Shown one piece after another: positions 20,175 through 35,100 of a DNA stretch of 51,690 nt (position 1 is its first letter; each line of letters opens with the position of its first letter). Both the position numbers and the translations under genes were made by a program. The notes beneath the pieces are model-generated. The model saw nothing but the letters and a program-made list of their open reading frames with translations, did not search any database and was not told the DNA's origin. Source of the DNA: Parachlorella kessleri (lineage: Eukaryota; Chlorophyta; Trebouxiophyceae; Chlorellales; Chlorellaceae); NCBI GenBank assembly GCA_001598975.1, contig BBXU01001105.1:1-51690 (forward strand). Direction: 5' to 3'.

Positions 20175-23100
20175 TCAACACCAAGGCATCCACCAAATAT
20201 ACCTGCATAGAGTGCAATCAGGAAAGAAGTCAGCTTCGCAGGAGGGGGCCAGAAGGAAAAGGGTCCCCAAAGGACAGAAGGAACCCCGCAAATCCGTGAC
20301 CCAAATCCTGGGACCATAACTGTATTGTATGGCCCAGGCAGTATTATTGGAATGACTACACTGCCACAGGATGTGCGCACACATAGCATTTAGCTTGCCA
20401 GGATACATACTGAAGGCCGGCAGCCTGCTACTCACATCTGACCCAGGTTCTCCTTGTCTGTGGCCTCAGCAATCAGCCGGTGGGCGTGACCTTCCACCGA
20501 CAGGGGTAAGCAGGGCTGGGAGCTCACACCCAGCAGCGTCCCCATCAGCCGTCCTGCACACCCCAGCAAATGACTTTGCGGAAAGCCAGCCAGCACTCCA
20601 CTTGACTGCTGCCAGTCACCTACCTCATTACACCAACCAGGAGGCGTCAGCTGGAGCCGCCCCTCTGACTGCCTGAGAACGCCGCACGACACACGTATAG
20701 TGCACCAGCACCCTCCTCCATCGGCCGCCCCACCTTCGATGGTGGCGAGCGCGTCCTTGGCCATGGGGTTTTCTGCCTCTGCGTCTGCCCTCTGCGGCGC
20801 CCCACGGCTCCACTCCACCAGCGGGTCGTGCACAAAGGTGTCCATGACGCTCATGATAGTGTCCACATTGGCACGCAGCACCTGTGGGAGGCAGAGCGAG
20901 TCAGTCAACCATCCCTGTGCAGGCGGATGAGGAGTATCAATGGTTGGGTTACCGGCAGCTAAGCAGCTAAGCACAAGGGGAGGAAGCGGTGCATGCAGCA
21001 AGTGATTACCATGGGGTCGCAGAGTCAAGGTGGATGTAATCAAAGCAGGGTATCGTGGCAGAGTGGCGCATTTGAGAGCGGGAGAGCAGCACCACCTTCA
21101 TGGTAGTCTCACAGGCCCTGCGGTAGAGGCCTTCGTGCCCTGTGACACCAAAGCCGTCAATCATGTTCTGGGTCAGCCTGCACAGCCAAACCATACAAGT
21201 TTGGTGAGCTGTCATCCCCCAGATGCGACTCCCTACTGGGAGGTCGACTTGCCCAGCCATCACAGCTGGGCATACTCCAGAAAGTGTGTTGCTCAATGCA
21301 CACAGGGTCCAGCGCACACTAGGCAGACATGCCCAAGACGCTGGCGAGCATTACTGGAAGATATCATCCGCCCTCTGCTGCTGCCTCCAGCCCCAGCACT
21401 ACAATTACTCTGCTGCAGGTGCCAATGTGGTGTGTCACACAAACCTGAAAGGCACCATCTCTGGTTTCTCCAGGGTCAGGCCTCGGTCAAAGAGGCAGGA
21501 GAAGTCCACATGCACCACGTCGCCGTTGGACATGTCGATGAGGATGTTCTCCCCATGGCGGTCGCCCAAGCCTGAGACAAACATGGCAGCCATTAAAGCA
21601 AAACATGCACTATGACAGGCGCTGCTCAAATATGGAATACAGATAGCCGCTGGTGTCAAGCAATACCCTGGCGAGTTGGCCTTTCTTTTTAGATCACTTT
21701 CGGGGGTGCGCCGGCGCCAGACATATTGCAAACGCAGCTACTCCCTAAATCACCAGAACCTGATCGATATCCTTAGGGAACTGCGCCTCCTCTGGCGCTA
21801 CGGTGTGACCCCACAAACACAAAAAGCTTCACCCCTGCATTGCAGAAGTGCTACCGTGAGTGTCGGCGGCTTACCCACAACATGGCCCACCATACTCCAC
21901 ACCGCCGCGGTCCGCGTGAACGCCAGCCTCGCATTGAGCCAAGCTGCCGGCTCCGGGAACTTGGCCAGCTGCCACTTGTGGAAGCGGGGAGGGAACATGG
22001 CCAGCACCTTGTCCAGCAACTCTGCCCGGCGCTTGCCCTGCAGGCACCGAAGCGTATCGCTCAGGGACAACCGTCAGCAGATGCCCAACTGGACGGGGGT
22101 TCGGCTAAAGACCCTGCATACTTTGCCCAGCCGAATGAGTGCTATGCGGGGCAGGCACTGGGTGTGAGGTGGCGATTAGGGCAGCGATGCCCATACGAGG
22201 ACGTTGCTTTGATCGCAATCCAGACGGACCGCATGAGGGCAGACAGCCCGCTTTCATGCCTTGTTGTCTTCTCCATAGTATGGAGCTAGGCCAGACGGCT
22301 AACATTGCTCATACTCGCCACATGCTCCTGGCAGACACAGTTCTCATTACCCCACCGTAGAGGCGGACAAGCACAGTGTGCATGGGGGTCCAGATCTATG
22401 AGTGACCACTCCCAAGCACGCCAATCAGGGACTCCAACCGCCCATAGATCCAGATCATTGTCACCCTGGCCGTACCGTGAATCCGTCATACATCTTGCGG
22501 ATGGTCTGGTGGGTGCTGCGCTGGAAGATGCCCTCGGTGGTGTAGATCTCCTGTAGGCAGTGCCGCAGCCCGGTGGTGTTGGGCACCCACTCCACCAGCC
22601 CCGTGTCCTCGGTCAGCGGGATCACTGCAAAGCGCCTGCACAGCGCATACAAGAGCATGGGTGATTGGTTGGGGGGGCATGCAGCAGGAGCCATCGGGGA
22701 GAACTCAGTCAACGTACTGCTTCAAGGATACAGAGAGTCCTGCAGCTGCCGCCGCCCAGGCAAGTAGGATTCTGGCTGGCTGTTAGGCGGCATTGACAAC
22801 CAGTCTGCGCCCTGCACTTGATGCAAGCCAAGGGTGCCGCAGTCACGGCTCGCACATTGCCTGCCGCTGTATGAACAGCGCAGTCCAGTTCCTGTGAGAC
22901 AAAACACTGGCTGGTACCATACGAGGTCCACCAACATTCATGCCCTGCAGCTGCGCTTCTGCCCAGGAGTCTCCTTGCACCTGAGGTACAGGCTGCGCCT
23001 GCGTGCCCCCGGGTCCTCCGCAAACAGGCGATTCAGGATGCCGGCCGCCTCCATCATGCGGTTGTCCTTGCGCAGGTCGTCCTTGGGCTTAGCCAGGAAG

Positions 23101-26100
23101 CAGTACTCCCGCCCGTCGCTGCCCACAAACTTGACCTGCAGGTGGGGGCGTCAGCTTTAGATGTGTGACTGGGGAAGGTGCGCTGAGGGAGGCGCGGGGC
23201 CGGGGGAGGTGTGGCTGGTCCTAAGGTGTAAACTAACAAGGAGTCAGGCGCAGGGGATGCAAAAACAAGGACCAAGACGCACATGCATGCCTCGAAGCCA
23301 GCGCAAAGAGCGAGCCCGACTGGCAACCGGGCAACAAGGTCCTGTGTCCGGCACATGCAATCCATCTACTCTGCATGAAATTCCACCCCAGGAGTGGCCA
23401 CCTAACCAACTTAGGAGCTGTGGAGGTGACCAGATAAGAATCGTATAGTTTCCCCGCCACCTGCCAGGACGAGTCAAGCCCCACCTCCTTCGATCTATAC
23501 AGCTTCGCTGTATCACACTTCCAGACCCGTGGCTGACACACCCTGCAGTGTGCCATGTGGGCCTGCACACACAAACACCAGCTCACCTTCTTGGGCTTCT
23601 GCAGCGACTGCAGCAGCGCCACCTCGTCCACCATCGCCTCAAAGGTCACGGGCTCGCCAAAGCCGCGCCACTCGCTGCCGGCAGCACTCACGCTGCTGGG
23701 GGGAAGGGTTACCGTGAGCTCTGCAAAGCAGCAGAGCAGGCATGGTGTGATGCGCAGGCTACATGCAGACCTGCTAGCAATCGTGAGCCAGCACATACAA
23801 ATGCTGGGCGTTGCCAGCGTACCTGTAAGTCTAGATAGCATGCTGGCACTAGCATACTATTGGAACGGCAGCTGGTAGGTTGTACAGGCAGGAGCAAACT
23901 CCAAACTTGGGCTTCGTTTCCCCACGTGGGATGGCTTGCACATCAATACGTACCAGGCTGCTTACAATCTCATCATCCTCTGATACACCTGCCCGGCCAT
24001 GACTGAACAGCGGCGGCTGGGCAGTGCAGATGCAGGTGCCAACAGTCTGCTCGCCTGACATGACGGGGATCATCACATTTAGGGGCATCGTCCGGAAGAG
24101 ATGGGAGAACTCCTTCTTCGCAGAGAAAGCACTGCAGGCCAGCACAAAGTCGGCGGTTGGGGCCGGCAAAATGTTTAGTGAGCCCCACTGGCAGCATGAA
24201 GCAGGTGACCAGCTGCAACAGGTGCGCAAATTAAGCAGTGGGGCTCCAAACATCGGCATTGCATACAATAGGAGTGCAGGAATACTCCTGCAAAGCAGGA
24301 AACAAGGTCAAGCTCTTGACAATGCACGAGTGCGGGCTGTAGCTTTCAGCTCGCTCTGCACCTGCCCCACCTGCGTTTATCTGTAGGGTTGTGGTGGCAC
24401 ACCTTGATGAGTTGGTCCCAGAGCCCCATGTGCTCAGCTGCAACAGAGCAAGAGAGAGGGAGCAGCCACGATGGCTTTTGAGTTTCCTCACGGTATCTTT
24501 GGGAGGCAACGATGCAGCCACCAAAGATATATACTGAGAACAAAGCAACTGCCTGCATATCATCTAGCAAGCACCAACAGCCACAGCACGGCTAGCATGT
24601 GGGTAGCTAGCTGTGCATGGCCATACCATCGATATGGCCTTCTATCAGGCAGCGTCACTCACTAATGAGCCTCTTGGTGGAGTCGCTGCCGTGCTTCTTG
24701 ACCTGCTGCGTGATAGCGGCAAAGGCGGAACGCCGCGCTGACATGTTGGACTTGGCCACCGCTGACAGCGCCCACAGGCACTGCATGCAGCGGTTGTTAG
24801 AAGGTGTTTAAATTTCTAAGTAGAAGGCTCCTCAAACTGACCACCACCACTGCGCCCACAGGTCTTGCAGAAATCCAGCCCAACAATGCGGAGAGATGAG
24901 TTGAGTTTGGGGTCTACAATGTTGGAATAGTTGGTAGCAGGTACTACATCTGCACACAAGCATGAGAGGTCAAGGGTTGCTGGGCTGAAGCCACCTGCCG
25001 CGGCTGGAGCAGCTTCTGAGGCGAGGCACAAACACCAGGCCTGTAGGACCAATGTCGGGTCAGAAACCAAGCCTTGCCTGTAACCGCCAGTGACCAGCTA
25101 GCTTGGCAGCATGCGCTTCATGTAGCTGTTCTGAGCAGTTACACACGCATAAACACAGCCTGGTGGGAAGGGCAGCGCTGGCCTTACCTGCTGCGGGTAT
25201 CCCTCCAGGATTTTGCTAATGATGCCCTTGGTCACGTCTCCCACTTGCTTGTTGCTGTGGCACATGCGAGAGATGAGCTGCACCGTAGTAGTGAGGAACA
25301 GTCAAGGGCTCAAGAGCATGCAAGGGCCGAGATCACCCTTGCCTCCTGCTTACTTCCCAAGGGCGCTAGGCTTGTTACCTAATTCGTGGTACCTACTAAG
25401 CATTAGCTGACAGTGATGTGCACCAAGGCCAACAGCCGTAACTACAAGCAGCCAGGTCTCTTCCTCACCCACAGTGAGGCTTCAATACCTGGGGCAGCGC
25501 TGTGAGCCAGAGATGAAGTGGAATGCGCTTGGCAAAGTCCCTCATGTGCTGGTGCACATCCGCGATTGGCTTCCGTTCCTGCAAGCGATGGGTCAGACAA
25601 CAGATGAGAACAGTGTGTTTGCCTTCCCCCATGCCATTCAGGCACTGCCAGGCTATTCTTTCCTTGAACCCGAGCATCACCCACTTCCCATGCTGTTCAA
25701 GGTTGCCATGTTCTGCTTCCACCACATCTAACGCACCTGCGCCGGCGGGTCCCTGCCTCCATAGCTCTGCACATAGCTGCCCAGCTCGAACCACAGCGTC
25801 AGCAGCCGCGGCAGCGCCTGGTAGATGTGCGCATGGCCGTGCAGTACGCTGTTGCCGTACTGGTACACCACATCAGGGAGGTACTCTATGTGGGGCCGGT
25901 CCTCACCCAGCCGGATGCGGGACTTGCCGCCTAGCCTGTCCATCTGCAGCCGTGCAGGAGGGCAACGCAGCTTGACGCTTCGCCCTTTTAAGGAATAAGC
26001 AACACAGGCATGCTCCCCGCATACTGGGAACAGGCCGGCAGAGGAGTTGGTAGGCTGACACACCACGCCACTCCCTTCCAGGAAGGTACGTGACGGGCGT

Positions 26101-29100
26101 GCCAGGCATGGTCTTATTGGGTGATGCCTGAGCGTAAAGGGCGGAAATACCCAGGGCAATAGACTACCCGGCTCCCACGGCTGCTGTTCTGCTGCCGTGT
26201 ATCCTGTGTTGATACCTTGCTGCTGGTTTTCTCAGACCCCTCCTGCCTGCGCTTGGCATCAGTCATTAGCTGGTCCAGGTAGGCCGCGTAACGGAAATAG
26301 ACTGCCTCCCAGCTGCCATCGTATGTGCACGCGCGGTTGAACAGCACTGCAAGCAACACCCGGGAACGGCTCCAAAGTGGTTAGCATAGCTGCCATCCAG
26401 GTTCCTCAGACTCAGCCATTCCTATGCCGGAGGTAAGCACAGCCAGAACCCAACCTATACATCGCCCGCTCATGCCGCCCGGCCGCTGAGCTCCACAACT
26501 CGTTGAGCTCTACATCTGCACAGAATGGTTGTCCATGGGCGGCATTGCAAAACCAAACGGCACCACAGCCGCCGCACAGCCACCACCCGTCAGCGGCCCA
26601 CCTTGTATCTCGTCCTTGAAGCCCTGCCCTGTGGAGGCCATCCACTGTGCCAGCTGCAGCACCACCTGCGCCTGGTAGCGGCTGTGCTCGGGCTTGCCGG
26701 CGGCAGCGCCAGCCTCGCCCTTGGGGCACACCCGCAGCTCGAGCTGCAAGCAGGATGCCCGCGGCAACACATGGTCCGCGCCTGTTTGACAACAGTCCCC
26801 AAGTGCAGGCACAGCAACAAGCAAGCCGCCACATTATCGAGACTGAAGTCTAAATGCAGCCTGCACTGTGAGTACTGTACCTGCTGCAGCTCAGTGACTG
26901 CTCGGTGCTGCTCGCCCTTTTCCCACAGCAGCATGACACTCTCCAAGCCGGCGCTGCTGGCCTGCACAAGACAACAGCAACACACCTGATTGAGTTAACT
27001 ATTAGGTCGTGGTCTCCTCCAAGGGTAGGGCTCAACCAATGCCCAGTGCCTGCACATGCCCAGCCATCAGCGCTATGGGATAGAATGATGCTGTGCATCA
27101 GAGCTGCGAGAAGAATAGCTGCTGGCAACGCCTACTTTGACGCACCTTGCAAGACATTGCCTCCAGCACCGCGGTGGTTGCCGCGTCATAGTGACCCGTC
27201 ATGCGGCACAGCCTGGCCAGCTGCAGCCAGCACTGCCCAACCGCCTCAGCGGAGGCGCCGGACAGGTTGGCCAGCTGTCTTCGCAGGGCTAGGATCGGCT
27301 CCTGCAACAATAGTATTAACGCTTGATGAGTGGTATGATTGATGCCCCTTGGGGGCACCTTAGGTCTGCAACGCATTGAGACTTTTTACATGAGGTATCG
27401 CAGCTTGGTGCGAGAAGGAAGTGCCCATGTATGGGAAACCCAGGTCCTCTCACAAGCACATGACCAAAGGCCCTCCTCTGGAAGCCTTGTGATTGGCATC
27501 ATATGAGGAACATGCACCAAAGGCTGCCCAACCAACCAACCTGGGTGGCTAGGGAGGACTGTGTGACCCCCAAGCGCTCCTCCCAGCGCAGCTGCCGCTG
27601 CCGCTCATGGGGCCCGAGTGGCTTGTGTAGCAGCCCTGTGTGGGATCAGGGAGGTGTTAGGGTCAAAAGCGGACGAGCGATCAAACCAGCATGGGTGCAG
27701 TGCAACCCTCCTCCCTTCGCCACGTGGTAAGGGGAAAGTGGGCCAGTGAGCCTGGTGCATTAGATGCCACAAGAACACAAGCAAGCCAGACTGCAGTGCT
27801 TGGCCCCGCCCGCAGTGCGCTCCCTGTACCACCAGAGAATCCCGCCCGCCCTGCAGCATACTACACAAGTCCTGCCCACCTGCCACATCTGCAACTTCCT
27901 GCAGCATGTGCAGCTTGACCAGGTGGGGGTAGGCGCGGCTGTAGGACTCCATGGCTGCTGCCGCAAAGGGGCCCATGACCTCCGCCCGGGCGCTCTCCAG
28001 CTCCAGGCGCAGGGAGGCCTCGTCGTGGCGGGAGGCCGCCCACAGCAGCCGCCCCAGCCGCACCTGTACAGGCGGCCGCCGGAGGGAGGGGATGTTGCTG
28101 GCATCCACCAGCATTAAGACATCCCCTGGTATACGGAACACTCCGCAGGGATAGCTGGGATGGAAGGAGTACTCATATGCTGATGCTCCACTGAGCCTCC
28201 ATGCATGTGGCATAGGATCCCTGAGGCATCTACATTGTTGCACGCGGTGATGCGTCGCAGGCCCTGCCCAAGAACCAAGCACCACATGGCACCCACCTCC
28301 CACCGCGCATCCGGGCCCATAGCTGCCGGCAGCGCCAGGTCGTCAGCCACCCGTAGGTGGCCCTCCAGCAGGGCCCACCGGCCCAAGCGCCAGGCGGCTG
28401 CCGTGCCCAGGGATGCCAGCTGCAGCGCCGCCACGTCTGCAGAGCGGGACCCCGCAAGCGATGAGTTCCCCAGAACACCACCTGGACCGAAGCCATGGGC
28501 ATGGCTGGGTTACATGGTCTGAACCAGCTAATCCACCGGATTAGTCTTCCCCTACGCAGACCTCTCAGTTGCATCTGCCCTGGCCTCCCCACTCCTCCAC
28601 ATTCTGCACTTTCACGCCAGTTGCATGGTACATCTGATCCGTAATTACCTGACAGCTCCACCGCCCAGACTGATCTGCTACAGGGTGCAATCAATCCTTC
28701 ATAAAGGCAGTGTGCATCCCATGCGGATATCTCTTCGTGCCTACTTTGTCGCCGCTAACATGGACCCTTTGCTAGCATGGACAATTGACCTTCATACCAG
28801 CAGCCCCAGCTCTCCTGTGCAGGCTAAGCAAGCCAGGCAGCTCACCGTCGCAGGTGGCGGCCAGACCCTCCACCTGGGCAAGCAGGCCATGGAGGTGCCC
28901 CATCTGGAGCAGGCACCCTAGGTAGCCCAGCTGGGTGGGAGACATACCCTCTTCCACCGATGCCTTGACTCCTACAGGGCATCGCCACCAGGCTGTCAAC
29001 CCCCGGCTTGCTCACAAAATGCAAGGAGGGCACCGAGGGTGAACTGGCTATGTGCATGTCCTTGCCCACCTGCCAGGTGGCCGCAATGTCTTCACCTCGG

Positions 29101-32100
29101 GTTGCTTGAGCCCTCCCCACAGAGCCAGCCAGACTCCGCTCCACACTGCACATCGACCCAGCTGTGCCGCTTGCATGCTTGCTCACCTTGGGCCCCCACG
29201 CCGCTCACGTGCTGCAGCGCCTGCTCGTACAGCGTGGCCGCCTCGGCCCAGTTGCCAGCCTTCTCGGCTGCCAGGCGCTGGTCCTCTGGCCGCGCCCCGC
29301 CCTGCCTCAGCTTGACCAGCCCTTCCAGACCATCCGGCTCCTCTAGCCTGCCATAGACCTCCTGCGCAGTGGTAGGGAGGCACGCCAGGTGCTTCCAAAC
29401 TGGGAATTTTGATCCCATTTCATTTTTCCTATGTTCGAATGTCAGCCTCTATCCAGCAGGGTCCCAGGTCCAGGCACGCAGCTGCGGTACCTGCGGCTGC
29501 ACTGTGTTGGCTGAGGGCTTGAGTGCTCAGGAAGGAGGAGGTGGGGGCAGTTGGTTGGCACAGGATGAGCAAGCTCACCAGCAGGAAGCTGACGTCCGCA
29601 TCGGAGTACTGAGCGCTCGTCAGTGCCCCTGGGTTCAAGCCGCCCCCGTTGTGGCTCGCCCTGACGTGCGTCTCATAGTACTGCAGGGCTCTGGCGTGCG
29701 CCCCACACTGGGAGGCTGCCTGCAACAGGACAGCCAGCAAAAGCGTAGCGGGCTCATGCTTGGTGCGCCAATTGGTGCTTGCTGTCACAGCCACGGTACC
29801 ACAGCAGCCCAGACAGCTAGGGACCAACCGTGCATGTGGCTGGCGAGTGGAAGAGGCAGCGCACCCCAAAGGGCAAGCCAGCCTGGTGGCAGGGTCACCT
29901 GTGCCAGGAGGTCCTTGGGTATCGTGTTGAGCAGCTGGCGAACACGGTCCCAGGATTGTGACATAGAAGCATCAGCGCCAGACCCACTGTCGCCGCCTGC
30001 AAGACACATAGTGACGCCTTCAGACTGTACTGGAAGCGGCTGACATACTGCCAGTGTCACACATGACAACAGCTGTTCAACAACCACTATGCACGGCGCC
30101 GCCGTGGGGGCTGCATGCATGGAGCGCGCTTCGCATGCCCAGCAGCCATTGCGCACTTACCGCCCCGGGACTCTGCAGTTTTAACATCCTCTCCCCACTT
30201 GTGCAGCACGTCCAGGAGTGAAAACACAGCTTGCATGCAAAGGCCGCCTTCCCGGCTGAGGGCACCTCCCCGCAGCACCGCCTCCAGCTCCTGCGCAGCA
30301 CGCAGAGCAGAAATGTAAAGGAGGTGGCAACCGCCCACTGGAAGTAGTGGGCAGACCCAATCTTGCTGCGCTACCGTTTGGGGCGGAGCAACGTCCCCGG
30401 AGACGGGTGTCCTAAAAAGAAACAATAAGAGCCCCTGTGGCCAGAAAGCGTCCTGTAATGCCTGTTTCACAGAGCCAGTGCATCAACACAATAGAAGGCA
30501 GGCAGCTGGGAGCGGGTGTCAGCGTTACACATGTCCGCCAGCTTTGAGGCGCACCTGCTGCACCGACTGGCACGCGGCGTCACTGCCGCATGCCACCACG
30601 TTGTGGACAAGGTAAGGCAGGAGGAAGAGCGAGGCGGGGACATCATGGCGGAAGACTGTAATAGACGACTTGAACAGCTTCACACGTGGGCCTGCATGGC
30701 AGAGTGTTTTGGACTTGGGTGAGTAACCGGTAACCGCGTCGACCTCATGGGCCCCAGTCCTCTTGATGTCCACTTCTGCAGGCATGCGAACTCAAGCTTT
30801 GGCATCGCTAGTCCTTTCTTCCTGCAGCGAGCACAGCCTGTGGCGTACCAGGATGCAGGCATGGGCCCACCTGAGACAAAGTGCTGCACCATCTGCTCCA
30901 TCCACATTGACATCCAGCGACGGAAGGAGATGGAGGGCTTGAACACAACCCCCATGCCCCGCCTGCCCGTGCTCAGCACGCTGTATTTGGACTCCAGGTA
31001 GGGACGTACAATAGCCTGCAGCAAGGGAGTAGGGAATACTTAAGCCCCTTGGCATGCTGTGTGGCTGCTTCCTGTCCTGCAGCCGACAGCGTGGCTTGAC
31101 GTGATCTGGAGGAACTGCATGCAAGGAGCAGCACAGAATGCATGGAGTGATCTTTTCATGGTGGGCATGGAGCGTGCACTCTTATTTAGATACCACCAGC
31201 TTCAGTGTGCTGATATAGGTCTTGGGCTCACTTGAACTTCTTGGGGCAAGGCGTTGAACAAGGCGTTGCCATCCACAGGCGTCCCTTCCCGCGACCGCTG
31301 CCCCTCGGTAGCCACCAAACTGTGCCGGGCTAGCTCATCGTGCCTGGCATAGTGTTTCAGCAACTCCTGCAATGGCGGGGGAAGAGGGGGTGGGTGGGTG
31401 GGGGGGTGTTGACACCGTCATTTGTCACCAGCAATGCCCACTGCCTCTTCTCAGCGTATTCTGCAGCCTCCACAGGCACTCATAAGACCGAGGAAACAGC
31501 AGGCATGCAAATCTCTCGCAACCTTCCCTGCCTGCAGCTGGGATACGGGTATGGCACGCGAACAGCTTGCCTGGATGGCAAAGGTAGCAGCGTCCAGGAC
31601 TTGCAGGCTCGAAGCGGTCTTGAGAAGCCGCAGCAGGTGCCTGGTGACTAGTGTGATCACCAGATCCCCCTCACTCCTGCAGCATGACAAGGGCGGGAGC
31701 AGTGGGGTCACAGCGCTGGCAACGGTGGGTGGTCTGTATGTGGAAGGCCGGGAAGGTAAGCATGCCATGAGCACGCAAGTGGTACATACCAAGCTGAGGA
31801 AATTCATAGCCAGCTCACAGTGTGCCATGCATACATAGGAGGTACTACACACATAGGAAGTACCATGCCACTCCTGCAAGACAGGAGCATGGCAGAGAGT
31901 TGACGCTGGTGGTGCCTCGGCTCCAAAACGCCTGCAATCACACGCCACAAGTAGCAGCTGACCGTGCCTAACCTGCACATAGTGGGAGGCGGCTGCAGGT
32001 CCAGCTGCACCCTTGAGGGGTCCACCGCCCCCAGCAGCCCCAGGCACTCTGCACATGCCTGCTGCGCTTGAAGGCTGGCCATGTTGTGCCTCTGCACCAG

Positions 32101-35100
32101 GAACAGGCCCAGAGGTTGCCTGCAACACGATGCATCCGTGGAAATAGCAGCTGCTATTAAACATGATGCATCCGTGGACAGAGCAGCCGCTACACAAAAC
32201 ATGAGGCGTCCGTGGACATAGCAGCTGCTATACAAAACATGATGCATCCGTGGACATAGCGCCTACTATACAAATTGAAGGCCACACCCCGGCGCTGTAC
32301 TGTCAGAAGCAAGGCCGGCATTGGGCGCCAGAGAGCGCTTCCCTGCCGCAAGTCAGGTTTGCCATTGACTGCAAGGCCGGGGAACTTGTCGTTGTACCTC
32401 AGGGTCACAGCACTTTAACAGCGCACTCAGCAGGCGGGCCAGCAGCGCGGACTCGTGCTTGCCGTCGCTTTGGCCGCCCGCGCCGCCTCCTGCCAGCACC
32501 CGCGACGCCCAGCCGCGGTTCTTGTGCAGCACCGTTTGCAGCTCCTGCTGGCAGGGAGCGACATCATTGGTGTTACAGGAGATAGCTCACCTTCACTAGC
32601 CGTAGTGACTAGTCTGGCTGTGCAGCAGCGGCAGCGGGGGATCGGCGTTGCAGCACCGGCGCAGCACCCAGCATGGACTGGCTATGATGTTGGATGCTGT
32701 GTCCACAAGCAGCAGTCAAATAGGGTGGTGTAGAGCAAGGCTCAGAGTTTGACAGGGTTGCACATGGCTACAGCAGATGAGGAAGCTGCTTACCTGTAAC
32801 GCGACAGCCCTGACGCTAAGAGACTGCTCTCCCAGCGACAAGATAAGTAGCTCGATGTGCTCTGTTATGGACAGTTGTCCGCGCTCCTCTTTCAGAATCT
32901 GCAGGCATCGCATGCAGCCCATGGTTCAGTAACGCAGCCAGCCGACTTGGCCGGGCAGAGATCGCAAGCCCCATCATGGAGGCCACCAGCAACATGTCAC
33001 AGCAGGCAGGCGTTCCCACCACCACTCTTGCTTTGCACGCGCCGCAGCGTCCGCAGGACCTGCCACCAACGCTGATGCCAGCAAAGGAGCCTCACCCGGT
33101 TGGTGCACTCCAGCTCTTGCAGTGGTGGCAGCGGGGGGATACCCCGCAGCTTGCCAGGCTGGTGCCGCTTGCAGATGCCCACCACGTCCTCAATCACCCG
33201 GGACGCTGCGGCACACACCGGCCCCAGCTCCTGAAGGCAATCCATCAGCGCCACCACCACCTGCACTTCACAGGGCGGGTATGCCTCAGAACAGCCCTGC
33301 CTCACAGCCAGCTAGGCTGCGGGGCAGCGACTGGAGGGCCATGGCGAAGCTGGATTGATGCTCCGCCACACGTTCATGTACCATTCTTCCGCTGCTCGGC
33401 TTGGGGACCCTGGCCAGTCGTCCGTGGGCGGCTTCCAGTGGAGTTGCATAGGCTACAATGTGGACACGCCCTCATGCAGTCCAACAAGGGGGCCTGGTGA
33501 TAACCTCCGCTCAGGGCGCCACTCAAGGCACAGCTTCCCTTGAGGGCGCAAGCAAACTTATTTATTTATAACATTATATATTTGATACCCCCGTACCTGG
33601 TTGACAATGCCGCCCAGCTGTAATGGCGCATGCTTTGCCAGCGAGTGCACGAGCATGTGCCACCCCTCCAGCCCTTGCAGCTTGATCTCACGCTGGTTGG
33701 GGGGCCGCAGGGCGCTAGTCAGCAGCACCATCAGCTGAAGGAATCGGAGCAACCAGAGCAAAGTTGTTGGCAGAGCAGAGGATTGGTGTGCTAACACTGG
33801 AATTGTTTGAGACCTAGCTGCTGCGGCACAGCAGCCCTTGCAGGCATGGAAGGTTTGGTGAGCCACCGGGGCATAAAGGATGCAACTTGCCGTCCACCCA
33901 TCTGCAATATGGTGTGCAGCTCAAGCGAGGCTGCTGTACCCGTGGGTTCCTCCGACTTGCTCATAACCTCCCACCCGCCCACCCCCCATAGCGCCACCCC
34001 ACCCACCTGTGGCAGGAAGCGGCCGATGAAGGACCCCGTCAGTTGTATGAGCAGCGCCAGGCAACGCAGCACAGTCACAGCCGAGGCGGCCGCGGCGGCC
34101 CCGGGGTTGGGGCGGGAGTGGGAGGGCAGCAGGCGCTTGTCCAGCAGGTCGCCAAACTCCTTGAGGGTGCGAGTTACGTGGTCCCCATCTGCAGGGGAGA
34201 GAGGAGGGAGGGAGGGATCCAGTGTTGCGTGCGCTTATGTGGGTCAGTGGGTGGGTGGGCGGGCGGGTGTGTTGGTGGGGTAAAGGCGTCCGCCATGCCT
34301 CCCTGCATCCTCTCCCTGCTAGCCCTGGCACGGCTGCAAAGCCCCTTGGACGGTGTCTACTGTCCTTGGTGGCGAACCTGATGTTCGCAGTGTTGGTTTA
34401 CATAACCATGCAACAGCTGGGCATGCAGAGACAAGCAGCGCGGTTAAGGAACCTAGTGTGTCAAGCTTGGACACCCGGCCCCACCTGCGAGGAATTCTGC
34501 CACTGAGACTGCCTCCTTGCCCTCAAACGCAATCCCGCTAAGCTCCCGGAGCATGCTGCTGGCGCGCTGCAGGATGCCCTCGGGCACCGGCACGCCCGTC
34601 CCCCAGTCTGAGGCGTTCCCCGCCTGCACAGGGCCAGTCTCTACGTCTGCTCAAGATGTATGAGGCAGCCATCTGCAACATGGACCTTCACTAACCATCA
34701 TACAGACTCCAGCCAAGTTGCTGCATAGGACAACTTCCGTCAGGCTGTCTCTTGCTAATCGCAACATGCATGACAATTGCCCCTATCTTGGGTTCGTAGC
34801 GTTCTGAGCTGCCCAGCCCCACGCACCCACCTGCATGACGATCTCCATAATGGTCCTGGGCATGATAGACCGCACAAACACCACAAAGTCCTGTCCCATA
34901 ACAGCCTCGGTGAAGGCCACAAAGCCGTCAAAGCTGTCGCTGCCATCAAACAGCTGCTTGGCTACTGCATGGTGGCCATAGTCTTGCAGTAAGCGGCGAG
35001 GCTCCAACCCCGCCTGCGTGCAGGGTGAAGGTATACGAGACTGTACGGTATACTGCACTGTGTCCTGTACTGTACACGCGTTCGGCTACACTTCAAACTC

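Noticed and set aside
20628..20930. Plus-strand and alternative minus-strand open frames over the ATR kinase exons
   Set aside because: They overlap exons whose other frame encodes strongly conserved kinase motifs.
30700..30790. Extra ATR exon between 30655 and 30871
   Set aside because: Splicing exon 30871-31015 directly to 30555-30655 keeps the phase and gives the family-like [17 protein letters not shown]; an extra exon is not needed.
32092..32119. Longer ATR exon 15 starting at the acceptor next to the minisatellite
   Set aside because: The phase would not match exon 14. The acceptor before 32091 keeps the frame and fits the family length.
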